Part shown: positions 1 through 6,972 of the stretch, one piece after another
Layout of the letters: the number at the start of each line of letters is the position of its first letter
Numbering within the stretch: position 1 is the first letter of the stretch
Assembly (NCBI GenBank): GCA_046733315.1
Contig: JBKPOV010000135.1
Location: 1 to 10,084, forward strand
Direction of reading: 5' to 3'
Length of the DNA: 10,084 nt
Source of the DNA: VRUE01 sp046733315
GTDB lineage: Bacteria; Actinomycetota; Thermoleophilia; Solirubrobacterales; 70-9
Made by a program: the position numbers and the translations under genes
Notes under the pieces: generated by a model
Databases searched by the model: none
What the model saw: only the letters and a program-made list of their open reading frames with translations
What the model was told of the DNA's origin: nothing

Positions 1-1
1 C

Positions 2-775
2 CGCGGCGGCATGTACCTGATCTTCACCGTGCTCGGCTACTTCGGCGCCCTGCTGACCGCGATCTACACCTTCCGCCTGATCTTCCGCGTGCTGCACGGC
101 GAGCCGAGCCCGGAGGCGCAGGAGCTGATCGACACGGGTCACGTCCACCACGCCCACCCCTTCAACCCGGCTACCGGTGAAGAGGAGGACACCGAGGTCG
201 GCTTCCCCGGCTCCGAGCACCACATCGCCGAGTCCTCGCTGCCGATGCGGATCGCGATGGGCGTGCTCGCCTTCGGCGCCCTCTTCGCCGGCCTGGTCCA
301 GGTGCCGGGCGTCGACGACCTGGTGACCAAGTTCCTCGACCCGGTCTTCGCAGACTCGCCGCTGTCTGAGATCCATCCCTCGCTCGCCGCCGACTGGATC
401 GGCCTGGCGATCGGCGCGGCGATCTCACTGGCCGGAATCGGCATCGCCTACCTCCTCTACGTGGCGCGCCCGGAGACCCCGGCCGCTCTGCAGCGGCGCT
501 TCTCCGCGGTCCACACCTTCCTCTACAACAAGTGGTACTTCGACGAGGCGATCGACTTCCTGATCGTGCGGCCGGCGCTGGCGATCGGGCGCTTCGCCAA
601 CCGCACCTTCGAGCGCCTCGTGGTCGACGGCCTCGTCAGCGGCACCGAGGACTTCGTCGGCGGCGGCGGCCGCCTTGTCCGCGTCGTGCAGAGCGGCTTC
701 GTGCGCAGCTACGCGCTGCTGCTGATCGTCGGCTTCGCCGGACTCGCCCTCTACTTCCTGCTCTCCAGCTCATGA
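2..775 (+). CDS. nuoL: NADH-quinone oxidoreductase subunit L, C-terminal part (5' end outside window)
   Basis: This is the C-terminal part of the largest antiporter-like membrane subunit of complex I, which couples NADH:quinone electron transfer to proton pumping. The frame is open from the first bases of the window, so the start and the proton-channel core lie upstream. Visible parts are a membrane helix running into an IYTFRL motif, a long hydrophilic His/acid-rich loop (HVHHAH, EEED, EHH), further helices, the YNKWYFDE motif (524-547) and a final hydrophobic helix. The YNKWYFDE motif is typical of the region leading into the NuoL lateral helix. The loop between the first two helices looks longer and more charged than I would expect, but no frame break is visible. 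The TGA stop (773-775) overlaps the nuoM ATG (772-774), which suggests translational coupling. The identification rests on motif recognition and gene order. Confidence 0.95.
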   Translation, partial: RGGMYLIFTVLGYFGALLTAIYTFRLIFRVLHGEPSPEAQELIDTGHVHHAHPFNPATGEEEDTEVGFPGSEHHIAESSLPMRIAMGVLAFGALFAGLVQVPGVDDLVTKFLDPVFADSPLSEIHPSLAADWIGLAIGAAISLAGIGIAYLLYVARPETPAALQRRFSAVHTFLYNKWYFDEAIDFLIVRPALAIGRFANRTFERLVVDGLVSGTEDFVGGGGRLVRVVQSGFVRSYALLLIVGFAGLALYFLLSSS

Positions 776-2370
776 TCAACTCGCTGCTCTGGACCCCGCT
801 TGCCTTCGGCCTCGTCGGCCTCTTCCTGCCGCGCCGCCTCAGCGGCTGGTGGGCGGTATTGGGCACGGTGGCGACGCTCGGCATCTCGATCGCTCTGCTC
901 GCCGGCTTCGACTCGAGCGCCGCCGGCCTGCAGGACACGGTCGACGTCAACTGGATCCCCGGGCTCGGCGTCGACTACAGCCTCGGCATCGACGGCCTCA
1001 ACGTCTTCCTCGTCCTGCTCACCACGGTGCTGTGGACGGCCGGTACGGCCTTCGCCGCCTTCCGCGAGCAGGACCGCCCCCACCTCTTCTTCCTGATGAT
1101 GCTGGTCGGCGAGACGGCGACCCTGGGCTCGTTCCTGGCCCAGGACCTGCTGCTCTTCGTCCTCTTCTTCGACCTGATGCTGGTGCCCTTCTACTTCCTC
1201 TTCGGCGCCTGGGGCAGCGATCGCGAGGACGGCACCACCGCCTCGGCGGCGACGCTGAAGATGATCGTCTACACGCTGATCGGCTCGCTGCTGATGCTGG
1301 TCGCGGCGATCGCCACCGCGATCATCGCCGCCGACGGCGGCCAGATCACCTTCTCGATCGCCGAACTCGCCCAGCAGCCGCTCGGCGAGGGCAGCCAGCG
1401 CTGGATCTTCTGGTTCTTCGCCGCCGCCTTCCTGGTCAAGATGCCGGCCTTCCTCCTGCACGGCTGGATGCCCGACGCCTACCGGGCGGCGCCGCTGCCG
1501 GCGCTGGCGGTCTTCTCCGGGGGGCTGGCAAAGGTCGGGGCCTACGGCTTCCTGCGTGTCGTCCTGCCGCTCTTCCCCGACGCGTCGGTCGAATTCCAGG
1601 AGGTGATCCTGGTGATCGCCCTGGCCTCGATCCTCTACGGCTCGGTGATGGCCTTCACGCAGACCAACATCCGCCTGATCGCCGGCTACTCCTCGGTCGC
1701 CCAGCTCGGCTTCATCACCGCCGGCATCTTCGCCCTATCCGCCGACGGCGCCGACGGCGCGATCCTGCAGATGGTCAACCACGGCCTAGTCGTAGCGCCC
1801 CTCTTCGTGATCATTGCGCTCTTGGCTGAGCGCAGCGGCACGGAGGACCTCAGAGAGATGGGCGGCATGGCAATGAAAGCCCCGGTCCTCGCCGCCCTCT
1901 TCCTCATAGTCACCCTGGCGACCCTGGCGATGCCCGGCTCGGCCAACTTCGTCGGCGAGTTCTACATCCTCAACGGCCTCTTCGACGCCAAGATCGTCTT
2001 CGCCATCGTCGCCATCTCCGGCGTCGCAATGAGCGCTTACTACGCCCTCAGGCTCTACCAGCGAACCATGCACAACCGGCTGCCCGGAGGGCTCGAATCA
2101 CGTGAGATCAGCTGGCGCGACGGTGTCGTCCTGGCGCCGCTGGTGCTCTGCATCCTGGGGCTGGCTCTGTACCCGCAATTGATCCTCGCGCGAACCGACG
2201 ACTCGGTGTCCCAAGCCGTGGCTGCCCTGAAAGGGCCGTCGGGGGGGTCTCCCAAAACACTCAGCAGGTCGCGCCCTAGCCGCACAACAGAGACAACTGC
2301 CCACCTGCGCGAACCTGCGTTTTGGGAGACCCCCCCGACGGCCCATCCCCGCCAGGTGGCAGTGCAATGA
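772..2370 (+). CDS. nuoM: NADH-quinone oxidoreductase subunit M
   Basis: NuoM (532 aa) is a proton-pumping antiporter-like membrane subunit of complex I. The ATG at 772 overlaps the nuoL stop; the frame is also open further upstream, but that part is a shadow of nuoL. Channel residues are recognisable: an acidic residue in TM5 (D134 in FFDLMLVPF), K223 in FLVKMPAF followed by HGWMPDAY, K254 in LAKVGAYGF, and E396 in ANFVGEF. By family knowledge these correspond to E. coli NuoM E144, K234, K265 and E407, so the TM5 glutamate is an aspartate here. Residues 1 to about 487 look normal. Residues 488-525 are a polar Ser/Thr/Pro/Arg-rich tail encoded by a palindromic DNA element, after which the frame ends RQVAVQ. 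The TGA stop (2368-2370) overlaps the nuoN ATG. The family call is certain; the effect of the tail is unknown. Confidence 0.97.
   Translation: MINSLLWTPLAFGLVGLFLPRRLSGWWAVLGTVATLGISIALLAGFDSSAAGLQDTVDVNWIPGLGVDYSLGIDGLNVFLVLLTTVLWTAGTAFAAFREQDRPHLFFLMMLVGETATLGSFLAQDLLLFVLFFDLMLVPFYFLFGAWGSDREDGTTASAATLKMIVYTLIGSLLMLVAAIATAIIAADGGQITFSIAELAQQPLGEGSQRWIFWFFAAAFLVKMPAFLLHGWMPDAYRAAPLPALAVFSGGLAKVGAYGFLRVVLPLFPDASVEFQEVILVIALASILYGSVMAFTQTNIRLIAGYSSVAQLGFITAGIFALSADGADGAILQMVNHGLVVAPLFVIIALLAERSGTEDLREMGGMAMKAPVLAALFLIVTLATLAMPGSANFVGEFYILNGLFDAKIVFAIVAISGVAMSAYYALRLYQRTMHNRLPGGLESREISWRDGVVLAPLVLCILGLALYPQLILARTDDSVSQAVAALKGPSGGSPKTLSRSRPSRTTETTAHLREPAFWETPPTAHPRQVAVQ
2233..2344 (+). repeat. 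Palindromic element inside the 3' end of nuoM
   Basis: Two perfect 26-bp inverted arms lie at 2233-2258 and 2319-2344, separated by 60 nt. Each contains a run of seven G or C beside a GTCTCCC / GGGAGAC block. Pairing continues inward after a 5-nt bulge: GCAGGTCGCGC on the left faces GCGCGAACCTGC on the right with one unpaired base. The whole unit of about 112 nt could form one long hairpin in DNA or mRNA. It lies wholly within the nuoM frame and adds about 38 codons. It ends 9 bp before the AGGTGG ribosome binding site of nuoN. No transposase is encoded, so it resembles a non-autonomous or REP/RPE-like palindromic element. Whether it recurs in the genome cannot be judged from one window. Confidence 0.85.
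2354..2359 (+). promoter_or_regulatory. Ribosome binding site of nuoN
   Basis: AGGTGG lies 7 nt before the nuoN ATG at 2367, inside the last codons of nuoM. It supports ATG 2367 over any earlier in-frame start. It sits directly downstream of the palindromic element, so folding of that element could influence access to it (inference). Confidence 0.7.
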
Positions 2371-3863
2371 ACTTCAACGCGCCGCATATCGACTACGCAG
2401 CCCTGTCGCCGGTCCTGGCGCTGACCGTAGGGCTCTGCGTCGTCCTGCTGACTGCTGTGTTCAAGCCGCTCCGGCAGACCGCATCAGCGCTCACCCTGGT
2501 CACTCTTGGAGCCACAGCGGGGCTGCTGATCTGGCAGTGGGGAGATGCAACTGAGCTTGTTTCGGGAGCTTTGCGACTCGATGACTTGGCGATCTCCATT
2601 TCGCTGATTGCCGTCCTCACTGCTGGGTTTGCTGTCTTGTTCTCGATCCGTGAGCCCGCCGCTGAGCAGGCCGGCTCGGGCGAGTACCATGCGCTGCTGC
2701 TCGGCTCGGTGCTGGGGATGGTCCTGCTCGCGCAGGCGCAGAACCTGGTCACCTTTTTCGTCGCGATCGAGACGCTGTCGATCCCGCTCTACATCCTCTG
2801 CGCCAGCAACATGCGCCGAGAGAAGTCGCTCGAGTCGGGACTCAAGTATTTGATCGTCGGCTCGCTCGGCTCGGCAACGCTGCTCTACGGGATGGCCTTC
2901 GTCTACGGCGGCTCGGGTTCGACCGACTTCGCCGGGATCGCCGCGGGCATCTCGCAGGAAGGCGTGCTCGGCGACCCGCTGGTCTTGATCGGCATCGGGA
3001 TGACCGCTGTCGGGCTCGCCTTCAAGACCTCGATCGCCCCCTTCCACCAGTGGACGCCGGACGTCTACGAGGGGGCGCCAACGCCGATAACCAGCTTCAT
3101 GGCAGTGGCGACCAAGGCCGCGGCCTTCGCCGTCTTCATCCGCTTTTTCGACGTGGCGCTGGCGCCGCAGGCCGGCGATTGGCAACCGGCGCTCGCGGTC
3201 CTCGCGGCGATCTCGATCGTGATCGGCAACGTCGGCGCCCTCGGCCAGGACTCGCTGAAGCGGCTGCTCGGCTACTCCGGCATCGCCCAGGCCGGCTACA
3301 TCCTCGGCGGCCTCGTCGTCGCCAGCGAGGCCGGCGTCAACGCGATCGTCTTCTACCTCGCCGCCTACGCCACCATGAACCTGGCCGCCTTCGCCGTCGT
3401 CATTGCCCGCGAGCGCGAGACCCCCTACGGCGACGACATCGAGTCGGTCCGGGGTCTCGGCTCAGCGCGCCCGCTGCTCGCCTGGCCGCTCACCATTTCC
3501 ATGCTGGGCTTGGCGGGACTTCCTGCCACGGCTGGGTTCATCGGCAAGCTCTACCTCATAGAGACGCTCGTGGAAGGCGACTACACCTGGCTGGCAGTCT
3601 TCATCGCGGTCGGCACGATGATCTCGCTCGCCTATTACCTGCGCGTCGTCGCGGCAATGTGGATGCGCCCCGACAGAGAGACCGCCGCAACCCCAGCAAT
3701 CGCCGGCGCTTCCCCGGAGGCCGACCCGATCGACCCCGACGCCGGCCGCCGCCTCTACCTGGTAGCCCCCGCTCTCCTAGCCGCCGCGGCGACAATCTTC
3801 TTCGGCGTCATCCCGCAGCCACTCGTCGAGTTCGCCCAGCACGCCGGCGCCTCCCTGTTCTAA
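2367..3863 (+). CDS. nuoN: NADH-quinone oxidoreductase subunit N
   Basis: NuoN (498 aa) is the third antiporter-like proton-pumping subunit of complex I and usually the last gene of the nuo operon. The start is fixed by the ATGA overlap with nuoM and an AGGTGG site 7 nt upstream. Expected channel residues are present: E135 in AIETLSIPLY, K220 in AFKTSIAPFHQWTPDVYEGAPTP, K250 in VATKAAAF and K394 in FIGKLYLIETL. By family knowledge these match E. coli NuoN E133, K217, K247 and K395. Length and helix density are normal. A polar stretch before the last helix (about residues 432-460) precedes a final hydrophobic segment. Third codon positions are less GC-rich in roughly the first 90 codons than in the rest of the gene. 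The gene ends with TAA at 3861-3863, inside the left arm of a large inverted repeat that could end the operon. Confidence 0.97.
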   Translation: MNFNAPHIDYAALSPVLALTVGLCVVLLTAVFKPLRQTASALTLVTLGATAGLLIWQWGDATELVSGALRLDDLAISISLIAVLTAGFAVLFSIREPAAEQAGSGEYHALLLGSVLGMVLLAQAQNLVTFFVAIETLSIPLYILCASNMRREKSLESGLKYLIVGSLGSATLLYGMAFVYGGSGSTDFAGIAAGISQEGVLGDPLVLIGIGMTAVGLAFKTSIAPFHQWTPDVYEGAPTPITSFMAVATKAAAFAVFIRFFDVALAPQAGDWQPALAVLAAISIVIGNVGALGQDSLKRLLGYSGIAQAGYILGGLVVASEAGVNAIVFYLAAYATMNLAAFAVVIARERETPYGDDIESVRGLGSARPLLAWPLTISMLGLAGLPATAGFIGKLYLIETLVEGDYTWLAVFIAVGTMISLAYYLRVVAAMWMRPDRETAATPAIAGASPEADPIDPDAGRRLYLVAPALLAAAATIFFGVIPQPLVEFAQHAGASLF

Positions 3864-3988
3864 GGGAACGTTTCTCGCGGGGGGTGGCGCTGTAGGGGGA
3901 CCCGCCCCCGAGGACGCTTTAGCGACCGCAGGGGGTGGGGGGTTCCCTGCGGCGACAGGACCCGCCGCGCCAAACGGGTTCTTCCCTT
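3862..3988. repeat. Hairpin-rich inverted-repeat spacer after nuoN
   Basis: AAGGGAA (3862-3868) pairs with TTCCCTT (3982-3988). CGTTT (3869-3873) pairs with AAACG (3972-3976) after a 5-nt bulge, and a G-rich CGCGG block pairs further in. Inside are a stem of CCCGCCCCC (3901-3909) with GGGGGTGGG (3931-3939), capped by CGC-TTTA-GCG (3915-3924), and an alternative hairpin CCGCAGGG (3926-3933) with CCCTGCGG (3945-3952). These two share bases, so they exclude one another. The spacer contains no supported gene. It could be the nuo operon terminator, a structured leader for the next gene, or another palindromic element; the sequence does not decide. No T-run follows, so it would be an atypical intrinsic terminator. 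Confidence 0.6.
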
Positions 3989-4014
3989 GAAAGGGTCCCG
4001 CAATCGGTGTTCTG

Positions 4015-4926
4015 TTGACAACCGCGGCAATTGTGATCTCGGTCGGAGTTGGGGTCACCTCCGAGCGACGATGGCCGGAAGGCGCAGCTCATGCTGCGCG
4101 CAGCTCGCTGACGCTGCTGCTCTACGTGCTCTTGCCGCCGGTCATCTTCTTCAACATCGCAGCGAGCGATATCGATGTCGGTCACGCCGTCGGTCTGGCG
4201 CTTGGCATCGTCGCCTCGTCACTCGGCGCCCTATTCGCTTATCTGATTGCAAGCCGCGTGTTGAAGCTTCCCCGCTTCCAGGTTGGCGCCGTGGTCTGCT
4301 GCGTGCTCAGCGTCAACACCGGCTACCTCGGCTACCCGCTTACGGTTGCGCTGCTCGGCCGCGACCAGCTCTCGACCGCCGTCCTCTACGACGTGCTCGT
4401 CACCGGTCCCTGCCTGCTGCTCGGTGCTTTCGCCGTCGGCGCCGCCTTCGGGACCAAGGCGGGCGAAACGCCGCGCGAGCGCGTCGGGGCCTTCTTCACC
4501 CGCAACCCCCCGCTCTACGCCGCGATCGCCGGCATTCTGGCTCCGTCGGCACTGGCCCCCGACGCCCTCGTCGACGTCTCGCAGGCGCTGATCGTGGCGA
4601 TCCTGCCGATCGGCTTCTTCGCCGTCGGCGCCACCCTGGCCGAGAACGCCGAGCACGGTCAGCTGCCGATGCCACCGCCGATGACCCGTCCCGTCGCCCT
4701 CACGATCGTCACCCGCCTCGCGATCGTGCCGGGGCTCCTGATGCTGATGGCGGCGCCGTTGATCGACCTGCCCGCGGCCTACCGCCTGCTCTCGGCGATG
4801 CCCTCCGGCCTCAACTCGCTCGTCATCGCCCACGCCTACGGCCTCGACATGGAGATCACCGCCGAGGCAGTCACCTGGTCGACCGCGATCGTCGTCGGGG
4901 CAGCTCTGCTATCCCTGGTGCTATGA
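4015..4926 (+). CDS. AEC-family (auxin efflux carrier-like) permease
   Basis: This is a predicted inner-membrane transporter of about 303 aa and ten helices in the AEC family (Pfam Mem_trans), whose bacterial members export or take up organic acids such as malate or malonate. The substrate here is unknown. Support comes from the early segment LTLLLYVLLPPVIFFNIAAS, the NTGYLGYP motif (residues 101-108) and paired helix bundles around a central hydrophilic stretch near residue 150. The start is uncertain: no ATG or GTG fits upstream, because the frame opens only after a TGA at 3988-3990. TTG 4015 is the first usual start codon. It leaves a first helix of only about 13 residues, while the untranslated codons just before it (GVLL) would extend that helix. 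AAAGGG at 3990-3995 is too far from TTG 4015 for a normal ribosome binding site. The TGA stop overlaps the ATG of the next gene. Confidence 0.85.
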   Translation: MTTAAIVISVGVGVTSERRWPEGAAHAARSSLTLLLYVLLPPVIFFNIAASDIDVGHAVGLALGIVASSLGALFAYLIASRVLKLPRFQVGAVVCCVLSVNTGYLGYPLTVALLGRDQLSTAVLYDVLVTGPCLLLGAFAVGAAFGTKAGETPRERVGAFFTRNPPLYAAIAGILAPSALAPDALVDVSQALIVAILPIGFFAVGATLAENAEHGQLPMPPPMTRPVALTIVTRLAIVPGLLMLMAAPLIDLPAAYRLLSAMPSGLNSLVIAHAYGLDMEITAEAVTWSTAIVVGAALLSLVL

Positions 4927-5306
4927 CGCTGCACCACATCGGAATCGAGGTGTCCCCCAGCGAGATCGAGCGCACGGTCGAGCTCTGGCAGCTGCTCGGC
5001 TTCGAGCTGGTCGCGCCGCCGGAGACGCTGCGCGAGTTCACCTGGCTCGAACGGAAGGGAACGCAGATCCACCTGATGCCGACCGAGCCACCGGCCGTGC
5101 CGCGGCGCGGTCACACCGCTGTCGTGGTCGGCGACTTCGAGCAGGCCTTGGCGGCGCTGGCGGAGCGCGGGTTCGCGGCCGAACGGCGCCGCGAGCACTG
5201 GGGCGCACCGCGTGCCTTCACCTACACCCCCGACGGGCACCGGGTCGAGCTGATGGCGGCCCCGCCGGAGCCCGGGAGTGATGTTGAAGAAACGCCGGAG
5301 CGCTAG
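4923..5306 (+). CDS. VOC-superfamily (glyoxalase-fold) protein
   Basis: This 127-residue cytosolic protein has the paired beta-alpha-beta-beta-beta arrangement of the vicinal oxygen chelate superfamily. The opening LHHIGIEV, the segment TQIHLMP (H50), the second module beginning GHTAVVV (H64) and the closing GHRVELM (E109) place H5, H50, H64 and E109 where family metal ligands are usually found. A single-domain VOC protein normally dimerises. Relatives include glyoxalase I, methylmalonyl-CoA epimerase, dioxygenases and fosfomycin- or bleomycin-resistance proteins, and the sequence alone does not decide among them. The ATG overlaps the stop of the AEC permease gene (ATGA), so the two are probably co-translated, which might mean a shared metabolite. 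The charged tail after about residue 112 looks non-catalytic. The family call is firm; the substrate is unknown. Confidence 0.88.
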   Translation: MTLHHIGIEVSPSEIERTVELWQLLGFELVAPPETLREFTWLERKGTQIHLMPTEPPAVPRRGHTAVVVGDFEQALAALAERGFAAERRREHWGAPRAFTYTPDGHRVELMAAPPEPGSDVEETPER

Positions 5307-5367
5307 CTCCCACGATCCTTCAATTGAGAAGATCGGCACCCGCCGAGAGCGCGGCTACGATGCGCCG

Positions 5368-6972
5368 GTGCGTTACCCGGTCGAGGACTTCACCGCCGAG
5401 GAGCGAGCCCTGCTCGCGCCTCATTTCACCAACCTGGATCGACCTGTCTTCGCCTTGGTCAACCTGCCGGAGACCGTCAAGGGAGCGCTTTTTGCCCGCT
5501 ATTCGCGTTATTCCGGGACCGTGCGCAGGCTCTATCTGGAAGAGTTCGCGGAGGACGCGGAACCCGGTTCGCGACCTTTCGACGGCGCCGAGGGCGAGCG
5601 CGCGGCGGGCCTCTACGAACGCGTCTTCCTCGGCTACGGCGACGACTCGATCGCCCAGGTCGGCGGCGCTCACGTCGCCTGCGAGTGGGTCTCCAACGTG
5701 CTCACCAAGATCCTGCAGCGTGGCCGGCTCGCCGCCTACCTCGAGCAGTCGACCCGTTACATCCCCTACGACAAGCCGATGCCCGCTGAGGGCAATGACA
5801 GATATCGCTACTACGCCAACGAGGAGCTCGGTCCGCAGTTCGGGGCGGCGATGGACGGGATCTTCTCGATCTACTCCGCCTCGCTTCGCCAGGTCGAGGA
5901 GTGGGCGGCGGAGCACTGGCCCCGCGGCGACGGCGAGCCCGAGGGTCCCTGGCAGCGCTCGATCCGCGCCAAGGCGCTCGACCTTTTGCGCGGCCTGCTC
6001 CCCGCGGCGACTCTGAGCCACGTCGGCATTTACGCCTCCGGACAAGCCTACGAGCAACTGCTGCTCCGCCTGATGGCTTCCCCACTGCCGGAGGCGCGCG
6101 AATACGGCGGCATGATCTTGGACGAGCTCAAGCAGGTGATGCCCAGCTTCGTCTCCAGGGTCGAGCGCCCCGACCGCGGCGGCGAGTGGATCGAGTACCT
6201 GCAGCAGCGCCGCGAGCGCACCGAGCAGTGGGTCTCGCGCCTCGGCCTCGACCGCCGCGGCGGCGGCGAGGCGAGCCCGTCGGTCGAGCTCGTCCACGTC
6301 GACGGCAGCGAAGAGAGCCTGCTCGCCGCCTGCCTGCTCGAGTCGGCCTCGGTGCCCGAGACCGAGGTGCTCGCCCGCCTCGACGTGCTCGACCGCTCCG
6401 AGCGCGCCGAGCTACTCGCCGCGATGGTGGGTGAGCGGAGCAACCGCCGCCACCGGCCCGGCCGCGGCTTCGAGGCGCTGCGCTACCGCTTCGAGATCGT
6501 CTCCGACTACGGCGCCTTCCGCGACCTGCAGCGCCACCGCATGCTGACCGTGCAGTGGCAGCGGCTCGGGCCCGACCTCGGCGCCGGTGTGCCGGAGGAG
6601 GTGCGCGAAGCCGGCGCCGGAGATGAGTTCGAGCGCGCCCTGGAGATCTCCCGCAACGAGTACGAGCGGCTCACGGCAGCAGGCCTAAACGAGCAGGCGC
6701 CCTACGCGCTCAGCCTCGCCTACCGCATCCGCTACACCCTCGACCTCAACACCCGCGAGGCGATGCACCTGATCGAGCTGCGCTCCGGCCGCGAGGGCCA
6801 CCCCACTTACAGAGCGGTGGCCCAGGCCATGCACGAGCGCATCGCCGCGATCCATCCCGGCGTGGCGGCCGCGATGGCCTTTGTGGACAAGTCGCAAGAG
6901 CCCCGCCTCGAGCGGATCCTCAGCGAGATTCGGACTCAGAGGAAGCGGGCGGCAGCGCAGCAGTCCCAGTAG
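5368..6972 (+). CDS. Tandem ThyX-like protein (flavin-dependent thymidylate synthase family)
   Basis: True ThyX enzymes methylate dUMP to dTMP using FAD, NADPH and methylenetetrahydrofolate. This protein of about 534 aa is more than twice the usual ThyX length and appears to hold two ThyX-like halves. The first carries RGRLAAYLEQSTRY (residues 118-131) and the second RHRMLTVQWQRLGP (389-402). Both align without gaps to the family motif RHRxxSxNExSxRY: the first keeps the E-x-S-x-R-Y half, the second keeps RHR. A catalytic role is therefore uncertain, and a separate canonical thyX or thyA may exist elsewhere. GTG 5368 (VRYPVEDFTAEER) is preferred because the family-like sequence begins there. 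GTG 5278 or ATG 5281, with GGGAG at 5274-5278, would overlap the VOC gene and add a basic extension without family resemblance. The 3' end overlaps the convergent membrane-protein gene by 53 bp. Confidence 0.85.
   Translation: MRYPVEDFTAEERALLAPHFTNLDRPVFALVNLPETVKGALFARYSRYSGTVRRLYLEEFAEDAEPGSRPFDGAEGERAAGLYERVFLGYGDDSIAQVGGAHVACEWVSNVLTKILQRGRLAAYLEQSTRYIPYDKPMPAEGNDRYRYYANEELGPQFGAAMDGIFSIYSASLRQVEEWAAEHWPRGDGEPEGPWQRSIRAKALDLLRGLLPAATLSHVGIYASGQAYEQLLLRLMASPLPEAREYGGMILDELKQVMPSFVSRVERPDRGGEWIEYLQQRRERTEQWVSRLGLDRRGGGEASPSVELVHVDGSEESLLAACLLESASVPETEVLARLDVLDRSERAELLAAMVGERSNRRHRPGRGFEALRYRFEIVSDYGAFRDLQRHRMLTVQWQRLGPDLGAGVPEEVREAGAGDEFERALEISRNEYERLTAAGLNEQAPYALSLAYRIRYTLDLNTREAMHLIELRSGREGHPTYRAVAQAMHERIAAIHPGVAAAMAFVDKSQEPRLERILSEIRTQRKRAAAQQSQ

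Noticed and set aside
751..1461. Long - strand frame antisense to nuoM
   Set aside because: Low-complexity Glu/Gln/Arg/Asp translation with no domain; mirrors the GC3 pattern of nuoM.
849..1829. Long + strand frame of 326 codons inside nuoM in another frame
   Set aside because: Arg/Pro/Gly-rich translation typical of a high-GC shadow frame; nuoM is clearly the coding frame.
3050..3895. 281-codon + strand frame running through nuoN and past its stop
   Set aside because: Arg/His/Pro-rich shadow of nuoN; no family resemblance and no ribosome binding site.
4015..4020. TTGACA resembling a -35 promoter element
   Set aside because: No acceptable -10 hexamer at 16-18 nt (CTCGGT is found there), and the bases are probably the first codons of the permease gene.
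5320..6297. 325-codon - strand frame antisense to the ThyX-like gene
   Set aside because: Ala/Leu/Arg/Asp-rich shadow with no motif, whereas the + strand frame carries ThyX-family sequence.
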